Shown: piece after piece, positions 1-8,370 of the stretch | Position numbering within the stretch: the stretch's first letter is position 1 | How the letters are laid out: the number at the start of each line of letters is the position of its first letter | NCBI GenBank assembly: GCA_041685145.1 | Contig: JAWLGJ010000039.1 | Coordinates: 1 to 26,868 of the forward strand | Reading direction: 5' to 3' | Origin: JAWLGJ01 sp041685145 | GTDB taxonomy: Bacteria > Pseudomonadota > Alphaproteobacteria > Rhodospirillales > Magnetospirillaceae | DNA: 26,868 nt | The notes under the pieces: model-generated | Told to the model about the DNA's origin: nothing | Seen by the model: only the letters and a program-made list of their open reading frames with translations | Databases searched by the model: none | Position numbers and translations under genes: made by a program

Positions 1-117
1 CGTCACCGCCAGCGTCGCGCCAACCCGGACCGGGTCCGCCGCCTGCGCCGAGACGGCCCAAACGCCGCCAAACACAGCCAACGCCCCCAGCATTCCTCTC
101 TTTAGAAAAGTTCGCAT
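1..117 (-). CDS. Secreted substrate-binding protein, LivJ-like (5' fragment)
   Basis: Only the first 39 codons lie in the window and the gene runs off the left edge. The visible peptide starts MRTFLKRGMLGALAVFGGVW, ends its signal sequence near SAQA, and continues ADPVRVGATLAVT. A basic start, a hydrophobic core and an AxA-type cleavage site indicate export to the periplasm. The mature start (V-R-V-G-A-T-L-A-V-T) resembles periplasmic binding proteins of the branched-chain amino-acid (LivJ/LivK) ABC family. The start is supported by a strong GGAGGAAG Shine-Dalgarno just upstream on the minus strand. It lies 285 bp downstream of the TRAP permease gene, so it probably has its own promoter. The substrate cannot be judged from this fragment. 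Confidence 0.65.
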   Translation of the reverse strand, partial: MRTFLKRGMLGALAVFGGVWAVSAQAADPVRVGATLAVT

Positions 118-402
118 ATTGCTTCCTCCCTCTATGGGCGGGTTCGGTCCGCACTTTCATGTGATACAAAAATTGCATTTTTCCGAAACAAATTGAAAGA
201 CTTTTGTTCTACAACGCTTCTGTTTTGCAATAACCGCCAAGGAAACCGCCGCCGCGGACATCCCGCGCGGACGGGCGCCGGTGCGGGGTTTCGGCCCGCG
301 CCAAGCCGCGCCGCTGCCAGCGTCCGCAAAGGGTGTGTCCGGCCGCGATTTCAGTCAGGGCGAGGCGCGGCGCCTCGGCACACGTATCCCGTCGGCGCGG
401 GC
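118..402 (-). promoter_or_regulatory. AT-richer upstream region of the LivJ-like gene, with operator-like palindrome
   Basis: No gene is seen in these 285 bp. Positions about 150-235 are clearly more AT-rich than the surroundings, as expected for a promoter region reading leftward. The palindrome TTGT-TCT-ACAA lies at 204-214, about 90 bp before the start codon. TTGT-N3-ACAA is the type of half-site pair used by FadR-subfamily GntR repressors. No -35/-10 pair is convincing enough to place a promoter exactly. The part nearer 403 is GC-rich 3' flank of the TRAP permease gene with no clear terminator. Confidence 0.3.
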
Positions 403-2418
403 TCATGGTCGCGAGACCTTGGCCGCCGGGGCGCTCGGCCGCGCCCGCCACCAGTTCAGCGCCAGCACCACCGCCAGCACCGCCGCGCCCGCCGCCTCCA
501 CCTCCAATTCGGGGTGGAACACCGCCACCGTCGCCGGCACCACGAGCAGCCGCGAGATCAGGTCCATGCGGGTGAAAAGGAAGCCCTCCAGCGCCGCCGC
601 GAACGACGCCAGCGCCAGGATGGCAATGGCGCCGGTCCACAGCAGCTTGGGCAGCGGCCCGCCCATGATGATCTCGGGATTGAAGACCATGAACAGCGGA
701 ATCAGGTACAGGCCCTTGGCGAATTTCCACGCCTGAATGCTGGTCTCCAGCGGCTTTCCGCCGGCGATGGCGGCGCCGGCGAAGGCCGCCAGCGCAATGG
801 GCGGGGTGACGTTGCTGTCCTGCGAGTACCAGAACACCACCAGATGCGCGATCAGCAGGGGGATGCCGAACTCGTTGCTCAGCGTCGGCCCCACCAGCAC
901 GATGAGCACGATGTAGGAGGCCGTCACCGGCAGCCCCATGCCCAGCACCAGGCTGGCGATCAGCACCAGCACCAGCGCCAGGACGACGTTGCCGCCCGAG
1001 AAGGCCAGCATCATCGAGGAGAACTTCAACCCCAGCCCGGTCAAGCCGACGACGCCTACGATGATGCCGGCCACGGCGCAGGCCATGCTCACCGCCACCG
1101 CGTTGCGGGCCCCGACCTCCAGCGCCGTCACGAGAATGCGCAGGCCGCTACGCAGGGCCTCCCACACCCGCGCCGTCGTCGCCTCCTCGCCCCTGCGCGG
1201 CGCCACGAAGAAGAACCACAACGCATAGCGGGCCACCGCAACGCCGATCACCGACATGATCGCCCAGAACCCCACCCGCATCGGCGAGATGTTCATCACC
1301 AGCAGATAGACCAGAACCCCCAGCGGCACGATGAACTGCCCGCCACGCGCAAGCACCTGGCGCATCTGCGGCAGTTCGTCGGGCGGCATCCCCTGCATTC
1401 CCTGCTTCAGCGCCACGATGTGCACGAACAGGTAGACCGTGCCCAGATAGAGCACGGCGGGGAAGATCGACACCATGACGATGTGGATGTAGGGGACGTT
1501 GGTGTATTCCGAGATCAGGAACGCCCCCGCCCCCATCAACGGCGGCATGATCTGCCCGCCGGTGGATGCCGCCGCCTCGATGCCGCCTGCCTGGGCGGGG
1601 CGATAGCCGAGGCGCTTCATCAGCGGAATGGTGAAGGCGCCGGTGGTCACGACATTGGCGATGGCCGAGCCGCTGATGGACCCCATCCCCGCCGACGCCA
1701 GCACCGCCGCCTTGGCGGGGCCGCCGGGCTTGCGGCCGGTGGCCGCATAGGCGCTGTCGATGAAAAAGCGCCCCGCGCCTGTGACCTCCAGGAACGAACC
1801 GAACAGGACGAAGACGAAGATGTAGGTCGCCGCCACCCCCAGCGGCAGCCCGAAGATCCCCTCCTGGCCCAGATAAAGCTGGCCGACCAGCCGCGAAAGG
1901 TCACTGCCGCGGTGCGACAGGATGCCCGGCAGCCCTTCCCCCAGCCAGGGCAGCGCCCCGCGCGGGCCGGCCAGCGCGTAGAGAATCGCCGCCAGGCCGA
2001 TGGCGGTCATGCCGAGCCCGACGGTACGCCGGGCGGCCTCCAGCACCGTCACCGTGGCGATGATCCCCATCACGATGTCGGTGCGGTTCCAGAAGCCGGC
2101 GCGGTTGACGATCTCGTCGAGGAAGAACGAGATGTAGAAGCCGGTGGCGAAGGCCCCCGCCAGGAACACCAGGTCGATCAGCCAGCCCAGCCAGCCGCGC
2201 CGCCGTCCGGGTCCGAAGGCGGGAAACACCAGGAATGCCAAAAACATGATGAAGCCGAGATGGATGCTGCGCTGGTAGAACAACCCCAGCGGCTGTATCC
2301 CGGCGGCGTAAAGCTGGAAGAGGGAAAGCGCGACGGCGACGACGGTGGTGGCGACAAGCAGAAACCTCGGCTGCCCAACCGGCGTCGGGCGCGACGAGGG
2401 CGTTGTCTTGTCGCTCAT
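403..2418 (-). CDS. TRAP transporter fused permease (4TM + 12TM)
   Basis: This 671-residue, strongly hydrophobic protein has the length and order of the fused TRAP permeases, in which the small DctQ-like and large DctM-like membrane subunits are one chain. With its binding protein it would import an organic anion using the sodium or proton gradient. Visible DctM-type features are the glycine/serine-rich stretch ASAGMGSISGSAIANVVTTG, the following GGIEAAASTGGQIMPPLMGA, and near the C-terminal half GMGLPVTASYIVL. These are the conserved loops of the large subunit. The start ATG has a GGGAGG Shine-Dalgarno 8-9 nt upstream and lies 15 bp after the DUF1850 stop codon. The operon order TAXI protein-DUF1850-fused permease is known for TAXI-type TRAP systems. 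The substrate is unknown. Confidence 0.93.
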   Translation of the reverse strand: MSDKTTPSSRPTPVGQPRFLLVATTVVAVALSLFQLYAAGIQPLGLFYQRSIHLGFIMFLAFLVFPAFGPGRRRGWLGWLIDLVFLAGAFATGFYISFFLDEIVNRAGFWNRTDIVMGIIATVTVLEAARRTVGLGMTAIGLAAILYALAGPRGALPWLGEGLPGILSHRGSDLSRLVGQLYLGQEGIFGLPLGVAATYIFVFVLFGSFLEVTGAGRFFIDSAYAATGRKPGGPAKAAVLASAGMGSISGSAIANVVTTGAFTIPLMKRLGYRPAQAGGIEAAASTGGQIMPPLMGAGAFLISEYTNVPYIHIVMVSIFPAVLYLGTVYLFVHIVALKQGMQGMPPDELPQMRQVLARGGQFIVPLGVLVYLLVMNISPMRVGFWAIMSVIGVAVARYALWFFFVAPRRGEEATTARVWEALRSGLRILVTALEVGARNAVAVSMACAVAGIIVGVVGLTGLGLKFSSMMLAFSGGNVVLALVLVLIASLVLGMGLPVTASYIVLIVLVGPTLSNEFGIPLLIAHLVVFWYSQDSNVTPPIALAAFAGAAIAGGKPLETSIQAWKFAKGLYLIPLFMVFNPEIIMGGPLPKLLWTGAIAILALASFAAALEGFLFTRMDLISRLLVVPATVAVFHPELEVEAAGAAVLAVVLALNWWRARPSAPAAKVSRP

Positions 2419-2433
2419 CGGGCGGAGCCTCCC

Positions 2434-2928
2434 CTAGTTCTCGCCGCCGCGGCGCAAGCGTATCGTGACACGGTGGCCGGGCGCCAGCGCGGACAGGTCA
2501 AGTTCCGCGCTTCCCGACACCAGCCGGTGGCGCACCGCCGGTTGCCCCACCCGCAACAGATAGGCGTCACCGGCCACCGGCTCGTCGATGTCGATAATCC
2601 AATAGCCGCCATCGGCGGCGCCGGTCAATGTGCCGCGGCCGGGAAAATGCCCCAGCCCGGCGGCGAAATCCGGCTGGTAGGCATGGCTGAGCACCATACG
2701 CCCGCCGTCGTTGACATAGCAGTCGGCAACGGCGTCGCCGGTAACCGAATGATTCCAGTGCAGGCACCAGCCGCCGCCGCGCGGCACGTCCATGCCCGCC
2801 AGCACGGCGCCGTCCGCGTCCACCACCTCCAGGCGATCGGCGGCGCGGACGGCGCCGGCGGCCAGCAAAGCCGCCGAAAAGACCAGGGCGGCCACGATGG
2901 GCCGCCCTGTCGGCACGCGCTTGATCAA
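2434..2928 (-). CDS. DUF1850 protein of a TAXI-TRAP operon
   Basis: This is a 164-residue secreted or membrane-anchored protein. Residues 8-29 form a hydrophobic signal-like segment ending in VRA-AD. The mature part contains the W-x-x-x-W-N-H-S-V-T region (GWCLHWNHSVTGD) typical of DUF1850 proteins. These are found almost exclusively beside TAXI-type TRAP transporters and have no established biochemical role. The start is TTG: the sequence TTGA overlaps the TGA stop of the upstream TAXI gene by 4 bp, and only this start includes the signal segment. Translational coupling to the TAXI gene is likely. It may assist the transporter in the periplasm, but that is inference from context. Confidence 0.8.
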   Translation of the reverse strand: MIKRVPTGRPIVAALVFSAALLAAGAVRAADRLEVVDADGAVLAGMDVPRGGGWCLHWNHSVTGDAVADCYVNDGGRMVLSHAYQPDFAAGLGHFPGRGTLTGAADGGYWIIDIDEPVAGDAYLLRVGQPAVRHRLVSGSAELDLSALAPGHRVTIRLRRGGEN

Positions 2929-3884
2929 GGCCGCAGCCGGTCCGGGATCTCGGCGCCAATCTCCTCATAATAGCGCACGGCGCCCGGATGCAGCGGCACC
3001 GGCGTCGACGCCAGGGCGAATTCGACCGTCGTGTCGTTGGCCGCCGGGTGAATGGCGATCAGTTCCTCGACCTGCTCGAACAGCACCTTGGTGATCTGAT
3101 AGGCCAGTTCCTCGTCCATCGCCTCGTTGACGGCCAGGACGTTGGGGGTCGAGATGGTCGGCACCGGCTCGGCGACGCCCTCATAGATGCCCGCCCGCAG
3201 CGTGTAGGGCGCGAAGGTCGGCTCGGCCTCCAGGGCGTTGGCGATTTCCTCCTCGCTCAGCGCCACCAGGGCGATGTCGCGCGTCGCGGCCAGATTCATG
3301 ATCGAGCTGGTCGGCGGGCCGACGCTCCAGAACCCCGCGTCGATGTCGCCGTCGCGCAGCGCGTCGGCGGTTTCGTTGAAGTTCAGCCGCTGCGGCGTGA
3401 AGTCGTCATAGGTGATGCCGTTGGACTCCAGCAGCGTGGCGGCGCTGACCTCGGTGCCGCTGCCCGGCGCACCCACCGAGACCCGCTTGCCGCGCAGATC
3501 CTGCAGGCCACTGACGCCGCTGTCGGCCAGGGTGACGATCTGCACCGCGTTGGGATAGATGGACGCCAGGGCGCGAATCTGGGGAAGCTGCCGCCCCTCG
3601 AAGCGGCCTGTGCCGGTATAGGCGGCATAGACGGTATCGGCCAGCGCCAGGGCCAGGTCGCTGTCCCGGCGGGCGATGAGGCCCATGTTCTCGACCGAGG
3701 CGCCGGTCACTTCGGCCACGGCACTGTGGCCGTCGATGTATTTGCCGATCAGTTCCGCAAGGCCGCCCCCATACGGGTAATAGACCCCGCCGGTGCCGCC
3801 GGTGGCGATCGACAACTGCTGTTGCGCCATTGCGGGGGTGCTCAACGCCACCGCCGCCATGAAGGCATACCGGGCAAGTTTCAT
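2925..3884 (-). CDS. TAXI family TRAP transporter solute-binding protein
   Basis: This is the periplasmic receptor of the TRAP transporter encoded next to it. From the chosen start it is 319 residues. It has a signal peptide with cleavage expected after AMA, then LSIATGGTGGVYYPYGGGLA, the signature start of the TAXI (TRAP-associated extracytoplasmic immunogenic) family. Further family features are the GKRVSVGAPGSGTE stretch and DIDAGFWSVGPPTSSI. Two ATG codons are adjacent at 3887 and 3884. The GGGGAG Shine-Dalgarno fits the second better (5 nt spacing). An upstream in-frame extension to 3986 has no signal-peptide logic and was not used. The stop overlaps the DUF1850 start by 4 bp. The ligand is unknown; known family members bind glutamate or other dicarboxylate-like compounds. 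Confidence 0.92.
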   Translation of the reverse strand: MKLARYAFMAAVALSTPAMAQQQLSIATGGTGGVYYPYGGGLAELIGKYIDGHSAVAEVTGASVENMGLIARRDSDLALALADTVYAAYTGTGRFEGRQLPQIRALASIYPNAVQIVTLADSGVSGLQDLRGKRVSVGAPGSGTEVSAATLLESNGITYDDFTPQRLNFNETADALRDGDIDAGFWSVGPPTSSIMNLAATRDIALVALSEEEIANALEAEPTFAPYTLRAGIYEGVAEPVPTISTPNVLAVNEAMDEELAYQITKVLFEQVEELIAIHPAANDTTVEFALASTPVPLHPGAVRYYEEIGAEIPDRLRP

Positions 3885-3956
3885 CATCTCTCCCCTATAA
3901 AATATTCGCGTCTTTTTGCCGGGCAGCGCGCGCCGCACACCCGGCATCAAGGCGAG

Positions 3957-3986
3957 TATTGCGGCCGATGCCCTTGTGAGTGTCAA
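3957..3986 (-). promoter_or_regulatory. Possible promoter of the TRAP operon
   Basis: On the minus strand a perfect TTGACA (3986-3981) is followed after 18 nt by GCAATA (3962-3957). The -35 is excellent and the -10 is weak. It lies about 75 bp before the TAXI start, in the 201-bp gap after ccdA. Confidence 0.35.
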
Positions 3987-4085
3987 GCCGAAACTGGCCG
4001 ATCCACCCAGGGTTAACGGCCTATGCCGCCCCCACCCCCTCGACGGTCGTCGGATAGCGAAACAAACGCTTGTCGTACCGGCGTC

Positions 4086-4823
4086 TCAGCCCATCGTGCC
4101 CAGGCTCGGAAACACGCCGTTCAGCCACAGGCCGATCGCCGCCATCCGGCCGGTCATGACCAGCAGCCCGGTGGCCACCAGCAGACCGCCGATGGTCAGT
4201 TCGATGGCACGCATGTGACGGCGCAGGCGGGCGAACAGCCTCAGCGCCGGCCCGGCCGCCAGCGCCGCGGCCAGGAACGGCAACCCCATGCCCGCGGCAT
4301 AGGTGCCCAGCAGGCTGGTGCCGTACCAGGGGGAATCGTTGCTCGCCGCCACGACGAGGATGCCGGCGAGGACCGGGCCGACACAGGGGCTCCAGCCGAA
4401 GGCGAAGGCCAGCCCCACCAGATAGGCGCCGGCCAGTCCCGCCGGCCGGGCGGCAGGATGGAGGCGCTTTTCGACATCGAGGACCGCAACCCGCAGCACC
4501 CCCATGTAGTGCAGGCCGAAAACGATGATCACCAGGCCCGCCACCACCGCGAGCCAGTCCATGTGCGCCAGCAGCAGGCGGTTCAGATAGGAGGCCGTGG
4601 CCCCCATCGCCACGAACACCGTCGCGAACCCCAGCACGAAGGCGAAGGCGGCGGCCGTCACCCGGCCGGTCGGCGGCCGGTCGCCGTCGCCCGACAGTTG
4701 CGTAAGGCTGACGCCGCCCAGAAAGCACAGATAGGCGGGCACCAGGGGCAGAATGCAGGGGGAGGCGAAGCTCAGCAGCCCGGCAAGAGCGGCGCCCGCG
4801 TAGGAAATCTCGACCAGGTCCAT
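4086..4823 (-). CDS. ccdA: CcdA/DsbD-type thiol-disulfide carrier membrane protein
   Basis: This 245-residue membrane protein with about six hydrophobic segments would pass reducing equivalents from cytoplasmic thioredoxin across the inner membrane, typically for cytochrome c maturation or periplasmic disulfide reduction. Both expected redox cysteines are present. C23 lies in the first membrane segment (LLSFASPCILPLVPAY) and C147 in the fourth (FGWSPCVGPVLAG); each is in a P-C-x-x-P-like setting that defines the CcdA/DsbD transmembrane domain. The length matches stand-alone CcdA rather than three-domain DsbD. The ATG at 4823 places the first membrane helix at the N-terminus; a TTG seven codons upstream is an alternative. 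It is divergent from rpoH. No cytochrome c maturation genes are in view, so the exact partner is open. Confidence 0.88.
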   Translation of the reverse strand: MDLVEISYAGAALAGLLSFASPCILPLVPAYLCFLGGVSLTQLSGDGDRPPTGRVTAAAFAFVLGFATVFVAMGATASYLNRLLLAHMDWLAVVAGLVIIVFGLHYMGVLRVAVLDVEKRLHPAARPAGLAGAYLVGLAFAFGWSPCVGPVLAGILVVAASNDSPWYGTSLLGTYAAGMGLPFLAAALAAGPALRLFARLRRHMRAIELTIGGLLVATGLLVMTGRMAAIGLWLNGVFPSLGTMG

Positions 4824-4917
4824 GCCGCCACTCGTCCAAGCCAAATTCCCGACACAATCGGCGGTTATACACGGGCAGACGGCGGCGCCAATCGCAAATG
4901 CCGACCGGGTTGCGGAC

Positions 4918-4946
4918 CTTGAAAGGTTCCCTGTCTGTTCCTATAT
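4918..4946 (+). promoter_or_regulatory. Heat-shock (sigma-32 type) promoter of rpoH
   Basis: CTTG at 4918-4921 is followed after 18 nt by CCTATAT at 4940-4946. This matches the alphaproteobacterial RpoH consensus CTTG-N17/18-CYTATNT at every defined position. The same bases also give TTGAAA-N17-TATATC, so the housekeeping sigma factor could use it too. A start near 4953 would leave a leader of about 105 nt before rpoH. Confidence 0.65.
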
Positions 4947-5057
4947 CGGGTGTGTCCCCGGAAACCACCCGCAAGCATGGGCGACCGCGGCAGGAGCCGT
5001 GGGGCGTCGGCGCGCTTGCGGCGCGGTGGTCGGGGTGTCCGGAGAGGAGCGGTCGAG

Positions 5058-5948
5058 ATGAACATGACGTCCACGAACCACGTTCCCGGGGATATCCTCG
5101 GGCAATATCTGCACGACGTGCGGCGCTTTCCGCTGCTGACGGCGGACCAGGAACGCGACCTAACCCTGCGTTGGCAGCAAAGCGGCGACGAGGCGGCGTT
5201 GCGCCTGCTGGTCGGCAGCCATCTGCGGCTGGTGGTGAAGATGGCGCGGCAGTTCTCCGGCTATGGGCTGCCGATGACTGATCTGATCGCCGAGGGCAAT
5301 ATCGGCCTGATGCAGGCGGTGACGAAGTTCGACGCCGAGCGGGGCTTCCGCTTCGGCACCTATGCGTCGTGGTGGATTCGCGCCAGCATCCAGGAATACG
5401 TCCTGCACAACTGGTCGCTGGTCAAGATCGGCACCACCGCGGCCCAGAAGAAGCTGTTCTTCAACCTGCGGCGCCTGCGGGCGCGGCTGCAGGAACTGGA
5501 GGACGGCGACCTGTCGCCCGAAACGGTCGCCCAGATCGCCACCGAACTGCAGGTGCCCAGGGACGAGGTGGTGAACATGAACCGGCGCCTGGGCGGCGAC
5601 TGGTCGCTGAACGCCTTCGCCGGCAGCGAGGACTCCACTGTCGAGTGGCAGGATCTGCTGGTGGACCAGGCCCCCAGCCAGGAACACCTGCTGGTCGAGG
5701 AGGGCGAGCGGTCGCAGCGGCGGCGCTGGCTGGAGGAGGGCCTGGGCGTCCTCAACGACCGCGAGCGGGTCATCGTCACCGAACGGCGACTTAAGGATGA
5801 TCCGGCGACGCTGGAGGAACTGGGCCAGCGGTTCTCGGTCTCGCGCGAACGCATCCGCCAGATCGAGGCGCGCGCCTTCGAGAAGCTGGAGAAGGCGATC
5901 AAGGCGGCGGCGGCCAACGACGACCCCGCCGCCCCCGCCGCCGCCTGA
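5058..5948 (+). CDS. rpoH: RNA polymerase heat-shock sigma factor RpoH (sigma-32)
   Basis: This 296-residue sigma-70 family protein directs RNA polymerase to heat-shock promoters. The diagnostic RpoH box, QKKLFFNLR, is at residues 130-138. Region 2 is intact: core-binding DLIAEGNIGLMQAV, then FRFGTYASWWIRASIQEY for -10 recognition and melting. The C-terminal region 4 has the helix-turn-helix LEELGQRFSVSRERIRQIE for -35 contact. The start ATG at 5058 follows GGAGAGGAG with about 8 nt spacing; an in-frame extension upstream to 4950 lacks family similarity and would cross the likely promoter. The protein ends with an Ala/Pro-rich tail. Its promoter matches its own recognition sequence, implying autoregulation. 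It faces the lon gene tail-to-tail. Confidence 0.96.
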   Translation: MNMTSTNHVPGDILGQYLHDVRRFPLLTADQERDLTLRWQQSGDEAALRLLVGSHLRLVVKMARQFSGYGLPMTDLIAEGNIGLMQAVTKFDAERGFRFGTYASWWIRASIQEYVLHNWSLVKIGTTAAQKKLFFNLRRLRARLQELEDGDLSPETVAQIATELQVPRDEVVNMNRRLGGDWSLNAFAGSEDSTVEWQDLLVDQAPSQEHLLVEEGERSQRRRWLEEGLGVLNDRERVIVTERRLKDDPATLEELGQRFSVSRERIRQIEARAFEKLEKAIKAAAANDDPAAPAAA

Positions 5949-5981
5949 CCTCGCGGTCTTCCCCTGACCTCGCGGTCTTCC
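5944..5981. repeat. Perfect 19-bp tandem duplication between rpoH and lon
   Basis: The 19-mer CCTGACCTCGCGGTCTTCC occurs at 5944-5962 and again at 5963-5981, without a mismatch. The first copy holds the rpoH stop codon and the second runs to the first base of the lon stop codon on the other strand. Confidence 0.9.
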
Positions 5982-8365
5982 TACGTCTTCGGGCTCTTTT
6001 CCTTCTCGCGTTCTTCCAGCGCCGCGGCGGCGGCGTCATCCACCGTGTCCAGCCACACGAAGTCCAGCCGCCGGCGGGCATCCTCGGGGATGTCGTCGAA
6101 GTCCTTGCGGTTGCGCGACGGCAGCAGCACGCGGCGAATGTCGGCGCGCGCCGCGGCCGTGACCTTCTCCTTGATGCCGCCCACCGGCAGCACCAGGCCG
6201 CGCAGGCTGATCTCGCCAGTGACGGCGGTATCGCTGCGCACGCAACGCTCGGTCAGCAGCGACACCAGGGCGCAATACATCGCCACCCCCGCCGAGGGGC
6301 CGTCCTTGGGGATGGCGCCGGCGGGGACATGCACATGGATGTCGCTTTTCTCGAACAGGGCGGCATCCACGCCCAAGGCGGCGGCGCGACTCTTCACCAG
6401 GCTCAGGGCCGCCTGGGCGCTTTCCTTCATCACGTCGCCGAGCTGGCCGGTCAGGATGAGCTTGCCGGCCCCCGGCGTGCGCGTCGCCTCAATGAACAGG
6501 ATGTCGCCGCCGGTGGGCGTCCAGGCGAGGCCGGTGGCCGCCCCCGGCACCGAGGTACGCATGGCGGTTTCGGCCTCGAAGCGCGGCGCCCCCAGGATGG
6601 CCGGCAGATCGTCGGGGCCGATGCGGGTGGGTTCCGTCCGGCCTTCGGCGACCTTCACGGCCGTATGGCGCATGACGGCGCCGATCTCGCGCTCCAGGTT
6701 GCGCACCCCGGCCTCGCGCGTGTAGTCGCGGATGATGCGCCGCACGGTCTCCTCGGGCAGTTGCACCAGATCCTCGCTCAGGCCTGCATTGTCGCGCTGG
6801 CGCCGCAGCAGGTAGCGGCGCGCGATCTGCACCTTTTCCTCCTCGGTGTAGCCGGGAAGCTCGATCACCTCCATGCGGTCGCGCAGCGGCCCCGGCACCC
6901 CGTCAAGGACATTGGCGGTGCCGATGAACATCACCTTCGACAGGTCGAATGACACCGCCAGGTAGTTGTCGCGGAAGGCATGGTTCTGCTCGGGGTCCAG
7001 CACTTCCAGCAGGGCGGCAGAGGGATCGCCGTGAAAGCTGGCGCCCAGCTTGTCCATCTCGTCCAGCATCATCAGGCAGGTGCGCGCGCCGGCCTTGCGC
7101 ACCGCCTGGATGATGTTGCCCGGCAGCGCCCCGACATAGGTGCGGCGGTGGCCGCGGATTTCCGATTCGTCGTGCACGCCGCCCAGGGACAGGCGCACGA
7201 AGGGGCGGCCGGTGGCGCGGGCGATGCTTTGCCCCAGCGACGTCTTGCCCACCCCCGGCGGGCCGACGAAGCACAGGATGGGGCTCTTGCCCTCGGGGTT
7301 GAGCTTGTGCACCGCCAGATATTCCAGGATGCGGCGCTTGACCTTCTCAAGCCCGTAATGGTCCTCGTCCAGGATGCGCCGTGCCTTCTCGATGTCGATG
7401 GGCGGGCTCTCGCCCTCGGCCCAGGGCAGTTCCGTCAGCCATTCCAGATAGGTGCGCAGCATGGAATGCTCGGCCGCCGCCTCGGGCATTCGCTCCAGGC
7501 GTTTCAGCTCCTTGCGGGCGTGCTGCTCAACCTCTTCCGGCATCCCCGCCTTGGCGACGGCCTCGCTCAGCGCCTCCACTTCGGCCGACCGTTCATCGCC
7601 CTCGCCAAGCTGTTCGCGAATGGCGTTGAGTTGCTCGCGCAGCATGTATTCGCGCTGGCGCTCGTCGATGGACTCGCGCGCCTTCTCGCCGATCTCGCGC
7701 GACAGGCGCAGCACCTCGATGCGATGGCTGAGAAACGCCGACACCCGTTTAAGGCGTGGCGCCAGCGCCAGGGTGTCCAGGATCTCCTGCTTTTCCTCCA
7801 GCTTCAGGTCCATGTAGCTGGTCACCATGTCGGCCAGCAGGCCCGGCGCGTCGATGCCCCTGACGGCGTTGACCAGTTCCTGCGGCGTCTGCGGCAGCAG
7901 TTCCAGCGCCTCCAGGGCCTGTCGCCGCAGGTTGTGGAACAGGGCCTCGACCTCGGTGCCCTCGGCCTCCGGCTCCTCCAGCCGCTCGACGCGGGCGGCG
8001 AAGAAGGGGTGGCCGTCCAGGAACTCCAGCACCCGGAACCGCTGCACCCCCTGGCAGACGACGTGATGGCTGCCGTCCTCGCCGGTGACGTAGCGCATGA
8101 CATTGGCCAGGGTGCCGATGCGGTGCAGTTCGTTGAAGGATGGCTCCTCGACCTCGGGATCGCGCTGCAACAGCACGCCCAGGGGTCGGTCGTGGCGCGC
8201 CGCCTCCTGGGCCGCCGCCACCGAACGCCGGCGCCCCAGCGTCAACGGCGCCACCAGCCCCGGGAACAGCACCATGTTGCGCACCGGCACCACCACCAGG
8301 GCATCCTGCGGCAGCGCCGTCGCCGTTTCGGCGCGCCGGTCGGGTCCGTTTCCTTGCGCGGCCAT
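5981..8365 (-). CDS. lon: ATP-dependent protease Lon
   Basis: This 794-residue Lon protease is close to the usual 780-820 for the A-type. It unfolds and degrades damaged and regulatory proteins in the cytoplasm. The N-terminal substrate-binding domain begins LVVVPVRNMVLFPG. The AAA+ module has the Walker A motif GPPGVGKT at residues 368-375. The C-terminal peptidase has catalytic S691 in KDGPSAGVAMY and K734 in GGIKEK, spaced 43 residues apart as in E. coli (S679/K722). The open frame continues far upstream, but ATG at 8365 has AAGGTGAG just before it and gives the proper Lon N-terminus. A GTG at 8374 overlapping the hsp20 stop is an alternative. It lies 5 bp after hsp20 and is probably co-translated with it. 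Pairing with hsp20 suggests a stress-dedicated, possibly second, Lon copy, which cannot be checked here. Confidence 0.96.
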   Translation of the reverse strand: MAAQGNGPDRRAETATALPQDALVVVPVRNMVLFPGLVAPLTLGRRRSVAAAQEAARHDRPLGVLLQRDPEVEEPSFNELHRIGTLANVMRYVTGEDGSHHVVCQGVQRFRVLEFLDGHPFFAARVERLEEPEAEGTEVEALFHNLRRQALEALELLPQTPQELVNAVRGIDAPGLLADMVTSYMDLKLEEKQEILDTLALAPRLKRVSAFLSHRIEVLRLSREIGEKARESIDERQREYMLREQLNAIREQLGEGDERSAEVEALSEAVAKAGMPEEVEQHARKELKRLERMPEAAAEHSMLRTYLEWLTELPWAEGESPPIDIEKARRILDEDHYGLEKVKRRILEYLAVHKLNPEGKSPILCFVGPPGVGKTSLGQSIARATGRPFVRLSLGGVHDESEIRGHRRTYVGALPGNIIQAVRKAGARTCLMMLDEMDKLGASFHGDPSAALLEVLDPEQNHAFRDNYLAVSFDLSKVMFIGTANVLDGVPGPLRDRMEVIELPGYTEEEKVQIARRYLLRRQRDNAGLSEDLVQLPEETVRRIIRDYTREAGVRNLEREIGAVMRHTAVKVAEGRTEPTRIGPDDLPAILGAPRFEAETAMRTSVPGAATGLAWTPTGGDILFIEATRTPGAGKLILTGQLGDVMKESAQAALSLVKSRAAALGVDAALFEKSDIHVHVPAGAIPKDGPSAGVAMYCALVSLLTERCVRSDTAVTGEISLRGLVLPVGGIKEKVTAAARADIRRVLLPSRNRKDFDDIPEDARRRLDFVWLDTVDDAAAAALEEREKEKSPKT

Positions 8366-8370
8366 CGGGC

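Noticed and set aside
193..2970. 925-residue open frame on the plus strand
   Set aside because: It is antisense to the TRAP permease and DUF1850 genes, is dominated by Arg, His, Gln and Gly, and has no domain; it is a typical shadow of a GC-rich gene.
4021..4974. 317-residue minus-strand frame covering ccdA in another frame
   Set aside because: The CcdA frame has both redox cysteines and membrane helices; the alternative is Arg/Gly-rich and crosses the rpoH promoter.
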